A stretch of DNA of 64,000 nt from positions 62,001-126,000 of the forward strand of contig CALWOX010000002.1 of the NCBI GenBank assembly GCA_944383265.1, in the 5' to 3' direction. Source of the DNA: an uncultured Lachnospiraceae bacterium. Lineage in GTDB: Bacteria > Bacillota > Clostridia > Lachnospirales > Lachnospiraceae. Under the pieces are notes generated by a model. That model did not search any database. It saw nothing but the letters and a program-made list of their open reading frames with translations, and was not told the DNA's origin. Position 1 is the first letter of the stretch, and each line of letters starts with the position of its first letter. Positions 15,914-24,010 of the stretch are shown here, in pieces. The position numbers were made by a program, and so were the translations under genes.

Positions 15914-15969
15914 AGCGCTGTGGGTAACCACGGCGCTATTTTAAAGAGAGGAGTGCCGCGTTTTGCGGC
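15914..15969 (+). promoter_or_regulatory. Structured 5' region of the suf genes
   Basis: Hairpin 1: GCGC-T-GTGG-GTAA-CCAC-G-GCGC (15915-15936) followed by TATTTT. The ribosome-binding sequence AGAGGAG lies at 15946-15952. Hairpin 2: GCCGC-GTTTT-GCGGC (15955-15969) stands between that site and the ATG at 15981. Without folding, the spacing is 27 bases; with hairpin 2 formed it is about 12. No better start site exists because TAA is directly upstream of the ATG in frame. Confidence 0.5.
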
Positions 15970-15980
15970 GTCTTAGATAA

Positions 15981-16730
15981 ATGTTGAAGCTTGAAAATAT
16001 CAGATATGAAGTCGCTGATGAAAAGGGAAGCGACAAGGAGATTTTAAAGAATATAACACTTGATATTCCCGAGGGGAAATTTGTGGTCATCACAGGCCCC
16101 AACGGCGGGGGTAAATCAACTCTTGCAAAGATAATAGCGGGAATTTATAAGCCTGCCGACGGAAAGATTTTTTTTGACGGTGAGGATATTACGGATTGCA
16201 GTATAACCGACAGAGCAAATAAGGGTATAAGTTTTGCGTTCCAGCAGCCTGTGAGATTTAAGGGTATAGAAGTGCTTGATCTCATAAGGCTTGCCGCAAA
16301 GGATAAGAACCTTACTCCCGCAGATGCCTGCAAGTATCTCAGTGAGGTGGGGCTTTGCGCGAGAGATTACATAAACAGAGAGGTGGATGCTTCGCTTTCC
16401 GGAGGCGAGCTTAAGCGTATAGAGATAGCTACAGTCCTTGCCAGAAAATCAAGGCTTACCGTATTTGATGAGCCTGAGGCGGGAATAGATCTCTGGAGCT
16501 TCCAGAACCTTATAAAGGTATTCGAGCACATTAAGGAGCTGACAAAAGGAACAGTAATAATCATCAGCCATCAGGAGAGGATACTTGATATTGCTGATGA
16601 GATAATAGTCATAGAAAAGGGCGAGATCGCTTCAAAGGGCTCGAGAGATGAGATACTTCCGGGAATCCTCGGCTCGGATGCCGCAGTATCCATGTGCCAT
16701 GTTCAAAAAGAAGCTATGCCCCGCGTATAA
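15981..16730 (+). CDS. sufC: SufC-like Fe-S assembly ATPase
   Basis: This is an ABC-type ATPase that partners a SufB-like scaffold in iron-sulfur cluster assembly in the cytosol. The 249-residue protein has Walker A GPNGGGKST (39-47), Q-loop SFAFQQPVRFKG, signature LSGGELKR near 140, Walker B TVFDEPEAGIDLW near 161 and the switch His in IISHQER. The lysine/arginine-rich signature tail and DEPEAGID distinguish SufC-like proteins from importers. No membrane or binding-protein genes are nearby; the only partner is the SufB/D homolog 37 bases downstream. Together they match the minimal two-gene SUF arrangement seen in anaerobes. Confidence 0.85.
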   Translation: MLKLENIRYEVADEKGSDKEILKNITLDIPEGKFVVITGPNGGGKSTLAKIIAGIYKPADGKIFFDGEDITDCSITDRANKGISFAFQQPVRFKGIEVLDLIRLAAKDKNLTPADACKYLSEVGLCARDYINREVDASLSGGELKRIEIATVLARKSRLTVFDEPEAGIDLWSFQNLIKVFEHIKELTKGTVIIISHQERILDIADEIIVIEKGEIASKGSRDEILPGILGSDAAVSMCHVQKEAMPRV

Positions 16731-16767
16731 ATAATCAACAGACCTGCATTTTTGGAGGACAACATTA

Positions 16768-17700
16768 ATGATGACAATAGATGATATAGAAAAGAGGATA
16801 TTGGCCGAGGTGGCCGATATCCACAAAACACCTACAGGAGCTTATAACATCAGATACAATGGCAAAGCTCAGAGCAGAAATTCGACAGAGAATATAGTCA
16901 TAAGCTCAAAGGAAGACGGTACGGGAATCGATATAAGGATAAAGGACGGAACAGTGAATCAGTCCTGCTGTATTCCGGTTGTCATAGCAAAGACGGGCCT
17001 TAAGGACGTTGTGACAAACGATTTTTATATAGGAGAAAACTGTGATGTTCAGATAGTTGCAGGCTGCGGTATCCACAACTGCGGAGATCAGGACAGTCAG
17101 CATGACGGACTTCACAGATTCTTTATAGGAAAGAATTCAAAGGTAAAGTATGTTGAGAAGCACTACGGAGAGGCGGACGACGGAAGCAAGGGCGGAAATA
17201 TAATGAACCCTGTTACGGAGATATATCTCGATGAGGGTGCTTTTATGGAGATGGAGTCCACGCAGATAAAAGGAATAGACTCCACAAACAGAGTCACGAA
17301 GGCTGAGATAAAAAAGGACGCGAAGCTTATTGTGAGAGAGAGACTTCTTACAAATGGCACGCAGGAGGCCGAATCCAGAATAGACGCTGATCTTATAGGC
17401 GAGAATTCCTCAGCAAATATCATCAGCCGTTCCGTAGCTACAGACAAGTCAAAAAGTGTGTTTTACTCACGCATAGTAGGAAAGGCTCCCTGCTCCGGGC
17501 ACAGTGAATGTGATGCCATCATAATGGATGACGCCAAGGTCTTGGCTCTCCCCGGACTTGATGCCTTAAGCCCTGATGCGGCGCTCATTCATGAGGCTGC
17601 CATAGGAAAGATAGCGGGAGAGCAGCTCATAAAGCTTGAAACTTTAGGACTTACGCCTGAGGAGGCGGAGGCTGCTATAATAGACGGATTCCTCAAATAA
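16768..17700 (+). CDS. SufB/SufD-family scaffold protein
   Basis: This 310-residue scaffold shows the beta-helix core of SufB/SufD: residues 60-250 are repeated short strands (GDNVEV-like turns such as GENCDVQIVAGCGIHNC). The C-terminal conserved block has the cysteine in GHSECDAIIMDD and the glutamate in IHEAAIGKIAGEQL, both functionally important in SufB. It is much shorter than SufB of full sufBCD operons (about 470 residues). SufD, SufS, SufU and SufE are absent from the window. A GGAGG site precedes the start; ATG-ATG leaves a two-codon ambiguity. It very likely works with the upstream ATPase as a SufBC minimal complex. Confidence 0.82.
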   Translation: MMTIDDIEKRILAEVADIHKTPTGAYNIRYNGKAQSRNSTENIVISSKEDGTGIDIRIKDGTVNQSCCIPVVIAKTGLKDVVTNDFYIGENCDVQIVAGCGIHNCGDQDSQHDGLHRFFIGKNSKVKYVEKHYGEADDGSKGGNIMNPVTEIYLDEGAFMEMESTQIKGIDSTNRVTKAEIKKDAKLIVRERLLTNGTQEAESRIDADLIGENSSANIISRSVATDKSKSVFYSRIVGKAPCSGHSECDAIIMDDAKVLALPGLDALSPDAALIHEAAIGKIAGEQLIKLETLGLTPEEAEAAIIDGFLK

Positions 17701-17730
17701 AACCTGATTCCTCAAATGGAGGGGATTTAT

Positions 17731-18759
17731 ATGACTGTGCTCAAGGGCTTTAGCTGTATAAGAGAAATGCTCGAGGCAAGGGAGAGAGAAAACCTAAGCA
17801 AATTTGCGGCTCTCTCCTCTGAGAGCATGGGAAGAGACCGAGAGGAGGAGCCCTGTGATATAAGGACCTGTTACCAGAGAGACAGGGACAGGATACTCCA
17901 CTCCAAATCCTTCAGGAGGATGAAGCACAAGACTCAGGTCTTTCTTGCCCCTGAGGGTGACCATTACAGAACAAGACTCACCCATACCCTTGAGGTATCT
18001 CAGATAGCAAGGACTATATCAAAGGCTTTGCTCTTAAACGAGGACCTTACGGAGGCTATAGCCTTGGGACACGATCTCGGGCATACTCCCTTCGGACACA
18101 GCGGAGAATCTGTGTTGAACAGGCTTTGTGAGGACGGCTTTGAGCACAGCGAGCAGTCTGTCAGGGTTGTGGAAGTCCTTGAGAAAAACGGAAGAGGTCT
18201 CAATCTTACAAAGGAAGTAAGGGACGGGATACTTAATCACCAGACGGTTGGACATCCCTCTACCCTTGAGGGACAGGTTGTCAGGCTTTCGGACAAGATC
18301 GCCTATATTAATCATGATATAGACGACGCCATAAGGGCGAGACTCTTTGAGGAAAAGGATATACCCTCAGAGTTTACGGATCCCCTCGGACACAGCGTGA
18401 ATGAGAGACTTAATATGCTGGTTCACGATGTTATAGAAAACAGCTTCGGAAAGCCCGAGATAAAGATGTCCCAGGGCATAGAAAAGACTATGCGAGGCCT
18501 CAGGACATGGATGTTCAATAATGTGTATATAGGCGGTAAGGCCAAGGAGGAGGAAGAAAAGGCCAAAAAGATGATAGAACTCCTCTTTAAATATTACATG
18601 GATCACACGGAAGAAATGCCCGAGGAGTTTGTCAGGATGTATCGAGAGGGCGAAAAGAGAGAGCGGGCAGTCTGTGATTATATAGCAGGTATGACAGACA
18701 ACTATGCTATAGAGAAATTTGAGGAGCTTTTTGTTCCTATAGGATGGAGGCTCAGATAG
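17731..18759 (+). CDS. dgt: dGTP triphosphohydrolase-like HD-domain protein
   Basis: This metal-dependent HD-domain phosphohydrolase of the Dgt family cleaves dNTPs to nucleoside and triphosphate, or acts as a related nucleotidase. The 342-residue protein contains FRRMKHKTQVF, RLTHTLEVSQIA (first His), and LGHDLGHTPFGHSGE (the HD pair) and a later Asp in SDKIAYINHDIDD. The start is ATG 17731 because GGAGGGG lies just before it; ATG 17716 would place the ribosome site inside the gene. Its last codons overlap dnaG. Dgt next to dnaG is the conserved Clostridia order. Confidence 0.85.
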   Translation: MTVLKGFSCIREMLEARERENLSKFAALSSESMGRDREEEPCDIRTCYQRDRDRILHSKSFRRMKHKTQVFLAPEGDHYRTRLTHTLEVSQIARTISKALLLNEDLTEAIALGHDLGHTPFGHSGESVLNRLCEDGFEHSEQSVRVVEVLEKNGRGLNLTKEVRDGILNHQTVGHPSTLEGQVVRLSDKIAYINHDIDDAIRARLFEEKDIPSEFTDPLGHSVNERLNMLVHDVIENSFGKPEIKMSQGIEKTMRGLRTWMFNNVYIGGKAKEEEEKAKKMIELLFKYYMDHTEEMPEEFVRMYREGEKRERAVCDYIAGMTDNYAIEKFEELFVPIGWRLR

Positions 18760-20564
18760 ATTTGTATTATCCTGAAGAAGTAATTGAAAGGGTGCGGGAC
18801 GCCAATGATATAGTTGAGGTCATAGGTCAGTATGTTCAGCTCAAGAAAAAGGGCGGCACATATTTTGGCCTATGTCCTTTTCATGGGGAAAAAACTCCCT
18901 CCTTTTCCGTAAGCCCGGCAAAGCAGATGTATTACTGCTTTGGCTGCGGAGCGGGAGGGAATGTTTTTACCTTTCTGATGGAGTATGAAAATTACAGCTT
19001 TTCCGAGGCATTGAAATACCTTGCTCAGAGGGCGAATATAAGCTTACCCGAGTCCTCAGGGCCGTCTGACGGCGGCTATAATGCGGGACTTAAGGAAAAG
19101 CTTCTTGAAATACACAAGAAGGCGGCTGTCTTTTATCATGAAAAGCTGAAAAGCGAGAAAGGAATGCAGGGCCTTGAATATTTTAAGGGAAAAAGAGGGC
19201 TTTCTGACAGGACTATAGTACACTTCGGCCTCGGATATTCGGGAAAGAATTCATCAGAGCTCTATAATTACTTAAGATCAGAGGGCTACGACGATAATAT
19301 ACTCTCCGAGACGGGACTTGTTGTAATTGAGGAGAGAGGAGCTCACGACAGATTTTGGAACAGAGTAATGTTCCCCATAATGGATGTAAACAACAGAGTG
19401 GTGGGCTTCGGAGGAAGAGTCATGGGGGACGGAGAGCCGAAGTATCTCAATTCTCCCGAGACAAAGATATTTGATAAGAGCAAAAATCTCTATGGTTTGA
19501 ATTACGCAAGAAAATCAAGGAAGGATCATATACTTTTGTGTGAAGGGTATATGGATGTGATAGCCCTTCATCAATACGGCTTTACAAACGCTGTGGCGTC
19601 TCTCGGAACAGCCTTCAATGAAAAGCATGCGAGACTCCTTAAGAGATATACCAATAAGGTTATTTTGACACAAGACAGTGATGAGGCGGGAATAAGAGCA
19701 AAGCTTCGTGCCTTGCCCATCCTTAAGGAGGCGGGGATCTCCGCAAGGGTCCTTGATATGAGCCCATATAAGGATCCGGATGAGTTTCTGAAGGCTCTTG
19801 GCCCTGAGGCTTTCAACGACAGGATCATGAATGCGAAAAATGCCTTCATGTATGAGATAGATATTTTAAAGAGGGGCTACGATCTGACAGATCCTGAGGG
19901 AAAGACAGATTTTTATAATGCTGTGGCTGAAAAACTGTGCGGCTTTACAGAGGCTCTTGAGAGAGATAATTATACTCAGACTGTGGCAAAGGAGCATTTC
20001 ATTCCTTACGAGGCATTAAAGAGGCTTGTAAATCAAAAGGGCCTTACCAAGGGGCTCACTCCTTCTACGGCTATGAATCCCGCAAGAACTCATGAACAGG
20101 GCTTACGAAATGCAAAGCCAAAGGGAGATACGGGGCTCTTAAAATCAGAGAGGATACTTCTTACAGGTATATGCGAGAGGCCCGAGATATATCAGAGCAT
20201 AAAAGGGCTTGTGGAGCCGGAAGATTTTTCGGATGATCTTTATAAAGAACTTGCCTATGCTATATTTGAGGGCTGTGAAAAGGGCAATCTCAAGACAGCG
20301 GCGCTGATAGACAAGTATTCATCTGATGAGGATACGAGAAAGCGGGTGGCCGCAATACTGAATGCGAAGCCGTTTATGGCAAAGGAGCTTTCAGAATCGG
20401 AGGACTCTGAGGATGATGAGGACAGCTCCATGCACAAATCTACGGAGGATGCACTGAAAAGGATAAGGCTAAACGCACTTGAAAAAAAGATGGAAAAGGC
20501 TGTGGAGAGCGGAGACGCGGCTCTTTTGCAGCGTCTTATAGAGGAGAAAAATGGTATTATCTGA
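18744..20564 (+). CDS. dnaG: DNA primase
   Basis: DNA primase makes RNA primers for replication. The 606-residue protein has the N-terminal zinc finger (CPFH at about 41-44 and CFGCGAGG at about 62-69), the RNA polymerase basic core (YLNSPETKIFDKSKNLYG), the TOPRIM domain with Glu in LLCEGYMDVIALHQ and the acidic pair in LTQDSDEAGIRA, and a C-terminal helicase-binding helical region. It overlaps dgt upstream by 16 bases and the next gene by 14. Unusually, rpoD, which commonly follows dnaG in Firmicutes, is not there. Confidence 0.96.
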   Translation: MEAQIDLYYPEEVIERVRDANDIVEVIGQYVQLKKKGGTYFGLCPFHGEKTPSFSVSPAKQMYYCFGCGAGGNVFTFLMEYENYSFSEALKYLAQRANISLPESSGPSDGGYNAGLKEKLLEIHKKAAVFYHEKLKSEKGMQGLEYFKGKRGLSDRTIVHFGLGYSGKNSSELYNYLRSEGYDDNILSETGLVVIEERGAHDRFWNRVMFPIMDVNNRVVGFGGRVMGDGEPKYLNSPETKIFDKSKNLYGLNYARKSRKDHILLCEGYMDVIALHQYGFTNAVASLGTAFNEKHARLLKRYTNKVILTQDSDEAGIRAKLRALPILKEAGISARVLDMSPYKDPDEFLKALGPEAFNDRIMNAKNAFMYEIDILKRGYDLTDPEGKTDFYNAVAEKLCGFTEALERDNYTQTVAKEHFIPYEALKRLVNQKGLTKGLTPSTAMNPARTHEQGLRNAKPKGDTGLLKSERILLTGICERPEIYQSIKGLVEPEDFSDDLYKELAYAIFEGCEKGNLKTAALIDKYSSDEDTRKRVAAILNAKPFMAKELSESEDSEDDEDSSMHKSTEDALKRIRLNALEKKMEKAVESGDAALLQRLIEEKNGII

Positions 20565-21303
20565 CAGGCTTGAAAAAATAGTGGAGGCGGTACCCGAGTG
20601 TAAATGTGCTGCTGATATCGGCTGTGATCACGGATATGTTTCCATAGAGCTTATAAAGAGAAACAAGGCTTTAAACGCTATTGCCGCCGATGTGAATGCG
20701 GGGCCCCTTTCAACGGCTGAAAAGAATATAAGAGCGGAGGGGCTTTCCGACAGGATAAAAACTGTGCTGAGCGACGGGCTTTTAAATATTGAAGTACCTG
20801 ATTGTATAATCATCTCGGGAATGGGCGGCAGACTGATGCGTGACATTCTCAGCTTTACTCCCACAGGCTCCGGTAACGCGGCTTCAGCGGACAAGTCTCT
20901 GTCCTCCTGCAGATACCTTGTACTGAGCCCCCAGTCTGAGCCTGATATAGTGAGGAGATTTGTGACTGAGGCGGGCTTTGCCATAACAGACGAAACGATG
21001 GTGAAGGACTCCGGTAAATTCTATGTGGTGGTGAACTGCGAGAACAGAAGCTTTATAACAGAAAAAAAGCTTACGGAATATGAGAGCCGGGAAGATTTTT
21101 TGTACGGCAGGAGACTTATAGAAAAGAGAGACGGGATATTTAAGGAATATATCATAAGAGAGCTTGAAAAAAAGCGAGTAATAATCTCGGAAATAGAAAA
21201 AAACAACAACTCAAAAAAGGCATTAAATGAGCTTTCCGCTTTAAGGAAAAGCGTAACGGAGCTGGAAAATATACTGAATGTGTTTGAAACACAGAAAGGA
21301 TGA
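20551..21303 (+). CDS. trmK: tRNA (adenine(22)-N1)-methyltransferase
   Basis: This SAM-dependent enzyme methylates A22 of tRNA. The 250-residue protein has motif I ADIGCDHGYVSIELI (19-33), an acidic loop AADVNAGPLSTAEKN, the catalytic-region IISGMGGRLMRDIL, LVLSPQSEPDIVRRF and a C-terminal coiled-coil extension of about 60 residues. This is the TrmK (YqfN) architecture. It starts inside dnaG and its stop overlaps the region before nif3, so the three are coupled. Promoter is not seen locally. Confidence 0.88.
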   Translation: MVLSDRLEKIVEAVPECKCAADIGCDHGYVSIELIKRNKALNAIAADVNAGPLSTAEKNIRAEGLSDRIKTVLSDGLLNIEVPDCIIISGMGGRLMRDILSFTPTGSGNAASADKSLSSCRYLVLSPQSEPDIVRRFVTEAGFAITDETMVKDSGKFYVVVNCENRSFITEKKLTEYESREDFLYGRRLIEKRDGIFKEYIIRELEKKRVIISEIEKNNNSKKALNELSALRKSVTELENILNVFETQKG

Positions 21304-21308
21304 TTGCC

Positions 21309-22223
21309 GTGAAAACGTATACAATGAAAGAGCTTGCGGACAGATTTCAGGAGCTTGCACCCCTTGCCTATGCATGCTCATGGGATAATCCCGGGCTTAT
21401 AACAGGAAGCTACGATAAGGAAATAAAAAGGATAGCCATAGCCCTTGATGCTACGGAGGATGTTATTGACGAGGCCATATCAGCGGAGGCTGACCTTCTC
21501 CTTACCCATCACCCGCTTGTTTTTAAGGCTGTTTCAAAGATAAATGACGGCAATTCTCTCGGAAGAAGGCTGATGAAGCTTATAAAGGCCGATATCTGTT
21601 GCTATGCGATGCACACGAATTTTGATGCGGCTCCGGGATGTATGGCAGACATTGTGGCGGATATCATGGGCGTTGAGAAAAAGGAGCCCCTTGAGCCTGT
21701 AGAGGGATTTGAAAATGAAAGCTTTGGCATAGGATTTGTGGGTGAGCTTCCTGAGCCCATGTACCCCAATGTGCTTGCGGATCATATAAAGAAAAAATTC
21801 AATCTTCCCTTTGTTTTATACTATGCGGGAGACGGAAGCACTTGTGCCGATCATGGGAAACGTCTTCCCTTTTTGAGAAAAGTCAAGCGAGTGGCGGTCT
21901 GCCCCGGAAGCGGAAGAGGAATGGTATCAGAGGCGATTAAAAAGGGTGCCGAGGCCTTTATTACAGGAGATATGGGACACCATGACGGAATCGATGCCGT
22001 GGATGAGGGAATAGCCCTCATTGATGCCGGCCATTACGGACTTGAGCGTGTATTTACGGGTTTCATGGCAGATTACATAAGAAAAAACGAGTTGGGAGAG
22101 ACTGTGCTTATAAGAGGAGCTGATTTTCCCGCTCAGGCTGTTATAGATAAGTCTTATGCTGAGGGAGGATTTCTTAAGTATAGGGAGGACAGTCTTAAGG
22201 AACAAAGGGAGCCGCTTTTTTAG
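21309..22223 (+). CDS. Nif3-like dinuclear metal center protein (YqfO)
   Basis: This 304-residue NIF3/GTP-cyclohydrolase-1-type-2-like protein of uncertain function has the metal-binding LLLTHHPLVFKAVS, HTNFDAAPGCMADIVAD and the C-terminal GDMGHHDGIDAVDEG with GHYGLERVF. The start is taken as GTG 21309, because AGAAAGGA (21293-21300) stands 8 bases before it; the ATG at 21300 overlaps that site. It is conserved next to trmK across Firmicutes, pointing to a linked housekeeping role. Confidence 0.85.
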   Translation: MKTYTMKELADRFQELAPLAYACSWDNPGLITGSYDKEIKRIAIALDATEDVIDEAISAEADLLLTHHPLVFKAVSKINDGNSLGRRLMKLIKADICCYAMHTNFDAAPGCMADIVADIMGVEKKEPLEPVEGFENESFGIGFVGELPEPMYPNVLADHIKKKFNLPFVLYYAGDGSTCADHGKRLPFLRKVKRVAVCPGSGRGMVSEAIKKGAEAFITGDMGHHDGIDAVDEGIALIDAGHYGLERVFTGFMADYIRKNELGETVLIRGADFPAQAVIDKSYAEGGFLKYREDSLKEQREPLF

Positions 22224-22239
22224 TCATACGGAGGTTTAA

Positions 22240-23904
22240 ATGGGTTTTAAGGTAAGCTGCAGGGGCAGAGAGGTCGTTTATGAAGAGGGAAGGAAGTGGA
22301 AGGACATAGCCTCCGACTTTTCAGACCTCTACGACTATGACATACTTTTGGTACACGATTTAAAGGAAAATGCTCTTCTGGAGCTTCCTAAGGGAATAGA
22401 AAGAGATACCGAGGCTGAATTTATCACCTACTGTGACAAGGCGGGGCAGATGAGTTATGCCCGTTCGGCTATTTTTATAATGCTGAAGGCCTTCTATAAT
22501 ATTCTTGGAAACGAATGTATCAAAAAAATAGAAGTTGAGTTTACCATAGGGGGTAATTTTTTCATACTGCCTCAAGGAGATTTTACTCTTGACGAGGGTC
22601 TTATCCTCAAGGTAAAGGACAGGATGAAGGACTATATCAGAGCGGACATACCCATTGAGAAGCTTAATATCAGAGCGGACGAGGCGGTTGAGAGATTTCA
22701 TCGCTTCGGAATGTATGACAAGGAAAAGCTTTTCAGATTCAGGCGCGCATCGAGAGTGAATATATACCGTCTGGAAAAATTTGAGGATTATTATTACGGA
22801 GCAATGTGTCCGAGCACAGGCTACATAAAGTGCTTTGACTTAAAGCTTTTCCATGACGGAGTCGTTCTGATGCTGCCTAAGGATGATGATCCCCTGGCAC
22901 TCAGAGATTTTAAACCCTCCGAGAAGCTGTTTAAGGTCCAGTCCGAGGCCTTTAAGTGGGCCGATCAGATAGGCGTGGACAACATTGCTTCACTTAATCA
23001 GCTCATATGTGAGGGAAAAGCAAACGATCTTATACTTACTCAGGAGGCATTCTTTGAGAAAAAGATAGGGGAGATAGCCCAAAGGATATCACGGGGAGAC
23101 AAGAAGATCATACTTCTTGCGGGACCTTCAAGCTCGGGAAAAACAACAACGGCCCACAGACTTGCCATACAGCTCAGGGCCTATGGAATAAGGCCTCACG
23201 CCGTATCTGCCGACAATTATTTTAAGGATCTTTCTCACCGCCCTGCAGGACCTGACGGAAAGCCTGATTTTGAATCCATAAACGCTGTGGATACAGAGAG
23301 CTTTAAGGCGGACATGAAAAGGCTGCTTGCGGGAGAAAAGGTGGAGCTTCCGAAATATAACTTTAAGACCGGAATACGTGAGTACAAGGGGGATTTTGTT
23401 CAGCTTTCAGATAATGATGTCCTTATAATAGAGGGTATACACTGTCTTAATAAGGAATTTTCAGCGGGGCTTCCTGAGGAGAGTAAATTCAGGATATACG
23501 CATCTGCTCTCACACAGCTTAATATTGATGAGCATAACCGTATCCCCACAACCGACTGCAGGCTTTTAAGGCGTATGGTCAGGGACAATACTAACAGAGG
23601 CTATACTGCAGAGGAGACTATCAGCAGGTGGCCGGATGTAAGAAGGGGAGAGGAAAAAAATATCTTCCCCTATCAGGAAAATGCGGATGTGATATTCAAC
23701 ACATCCATGATATATGAGCTTGCTGTTTTAAAACTCTTTGCGGAGCCCCTGCTTTTCGGGGTCACAAAGGACAGCAAGGAGTATCTTGAGGCAAAGAGGC
23801 TTTTGAAATTCCTTGATTATGTATTGCCATTAAGTCCTGAGATAATTCCAAAGACCTCCATAATCAGAGAGTTCATCGGAGGATCCTGCCTTGATGTGGG
23901 ATGA
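22240..23904 (+). CDS. TGS-domain uridine kinase-like protein
   Basis: This 554-residue fusion protein begins with a TGS-like domain (about 1-65) and a region resembling the ThrRS second domain (about 70-200). The ThrRS HxxxH is replaced by YARSA, so editing-type activity is not expected. The C-terminal half is a P-loop nucleoside kinase: IILLAGPSSSGKTTTAHRL, HAVSADNYFKD, LIIEGIHCLN and the RRMVRDNTNRG lid. This fusion is a known Clostridia family, annotated as nucleoside or uridine kinase; substrate is not proven. GGAGG lies 10 bases before the ATG. It follows nif3 by 16 bases, so it belongs to the same operon. Confidence 0.82.
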   Translation: MGFKVSCRGREVVYEEGRKWKDIASDFSDLYDYDILLVHDLKENALLELPKGIERDTEAEFITYCDKAGQMSYARSAIFIMLKAFYNILGNECIKKIEVEFTIGGNFFILPQGDFTLDEGLILKVKDRMKDYIRADIPIEKLNIRADEAVERFHRFGMYDKEKLFRFRRASRVNIYRLEKFEDYYYGAMCPSTGYIKCFDLKLFHDGVVLMLPKDDDPLALRDFKPSEKLFKVQSEAFKWADQIGVDNIASLNQLICEGKANDLILTQEAFFEKKIGEIAQRISRGDKKIILLAGPSSSGKTTTAHRLAIQLRAYGIRPHAVSADNYFKDLSHRPAGPDGKPDFESINAVDTESFKADMKRLLAGEKVELPKYNFKTGIREYKGDFVQLSDNDVLIIEGIHCLNKEFSAGLPEESKFRIYASALTQLNIDEHNRIPTTDCRLLRRMVRDNTNRGYTAEETISRWPDVRRGEEKNIFPYQENADVIFNTSMIYELAVLKLFAEPLLFGVTKDSKEYLEAKRLLKFLDYVLPLSPEIIPKTSIIREFIGGSCLDVG

Positions 23905-23958
23905 TTTTTTAAGATTTTGTGAAATATTCAAGCTTTGATAACATATAATGCAAATTTG

Positions 23959-23967
23959 TGCTACAAT
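23959..23967 (+). promoter_or_regulatory. Extended -10 promoter candidate for the PBP gene
   Basis: TGC-TACAAT (TGN plus -10 hexamer) is in the 100-base AT-rich gap after the kinase gene, with no good -35. A start near 23974 would give a 37-base leader. Confidence 0.35.
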
Positions 23968-24010
23968 TATATAAATTTTGCTTAGACAAACGGAGAATAA
24001 TACTATACAT

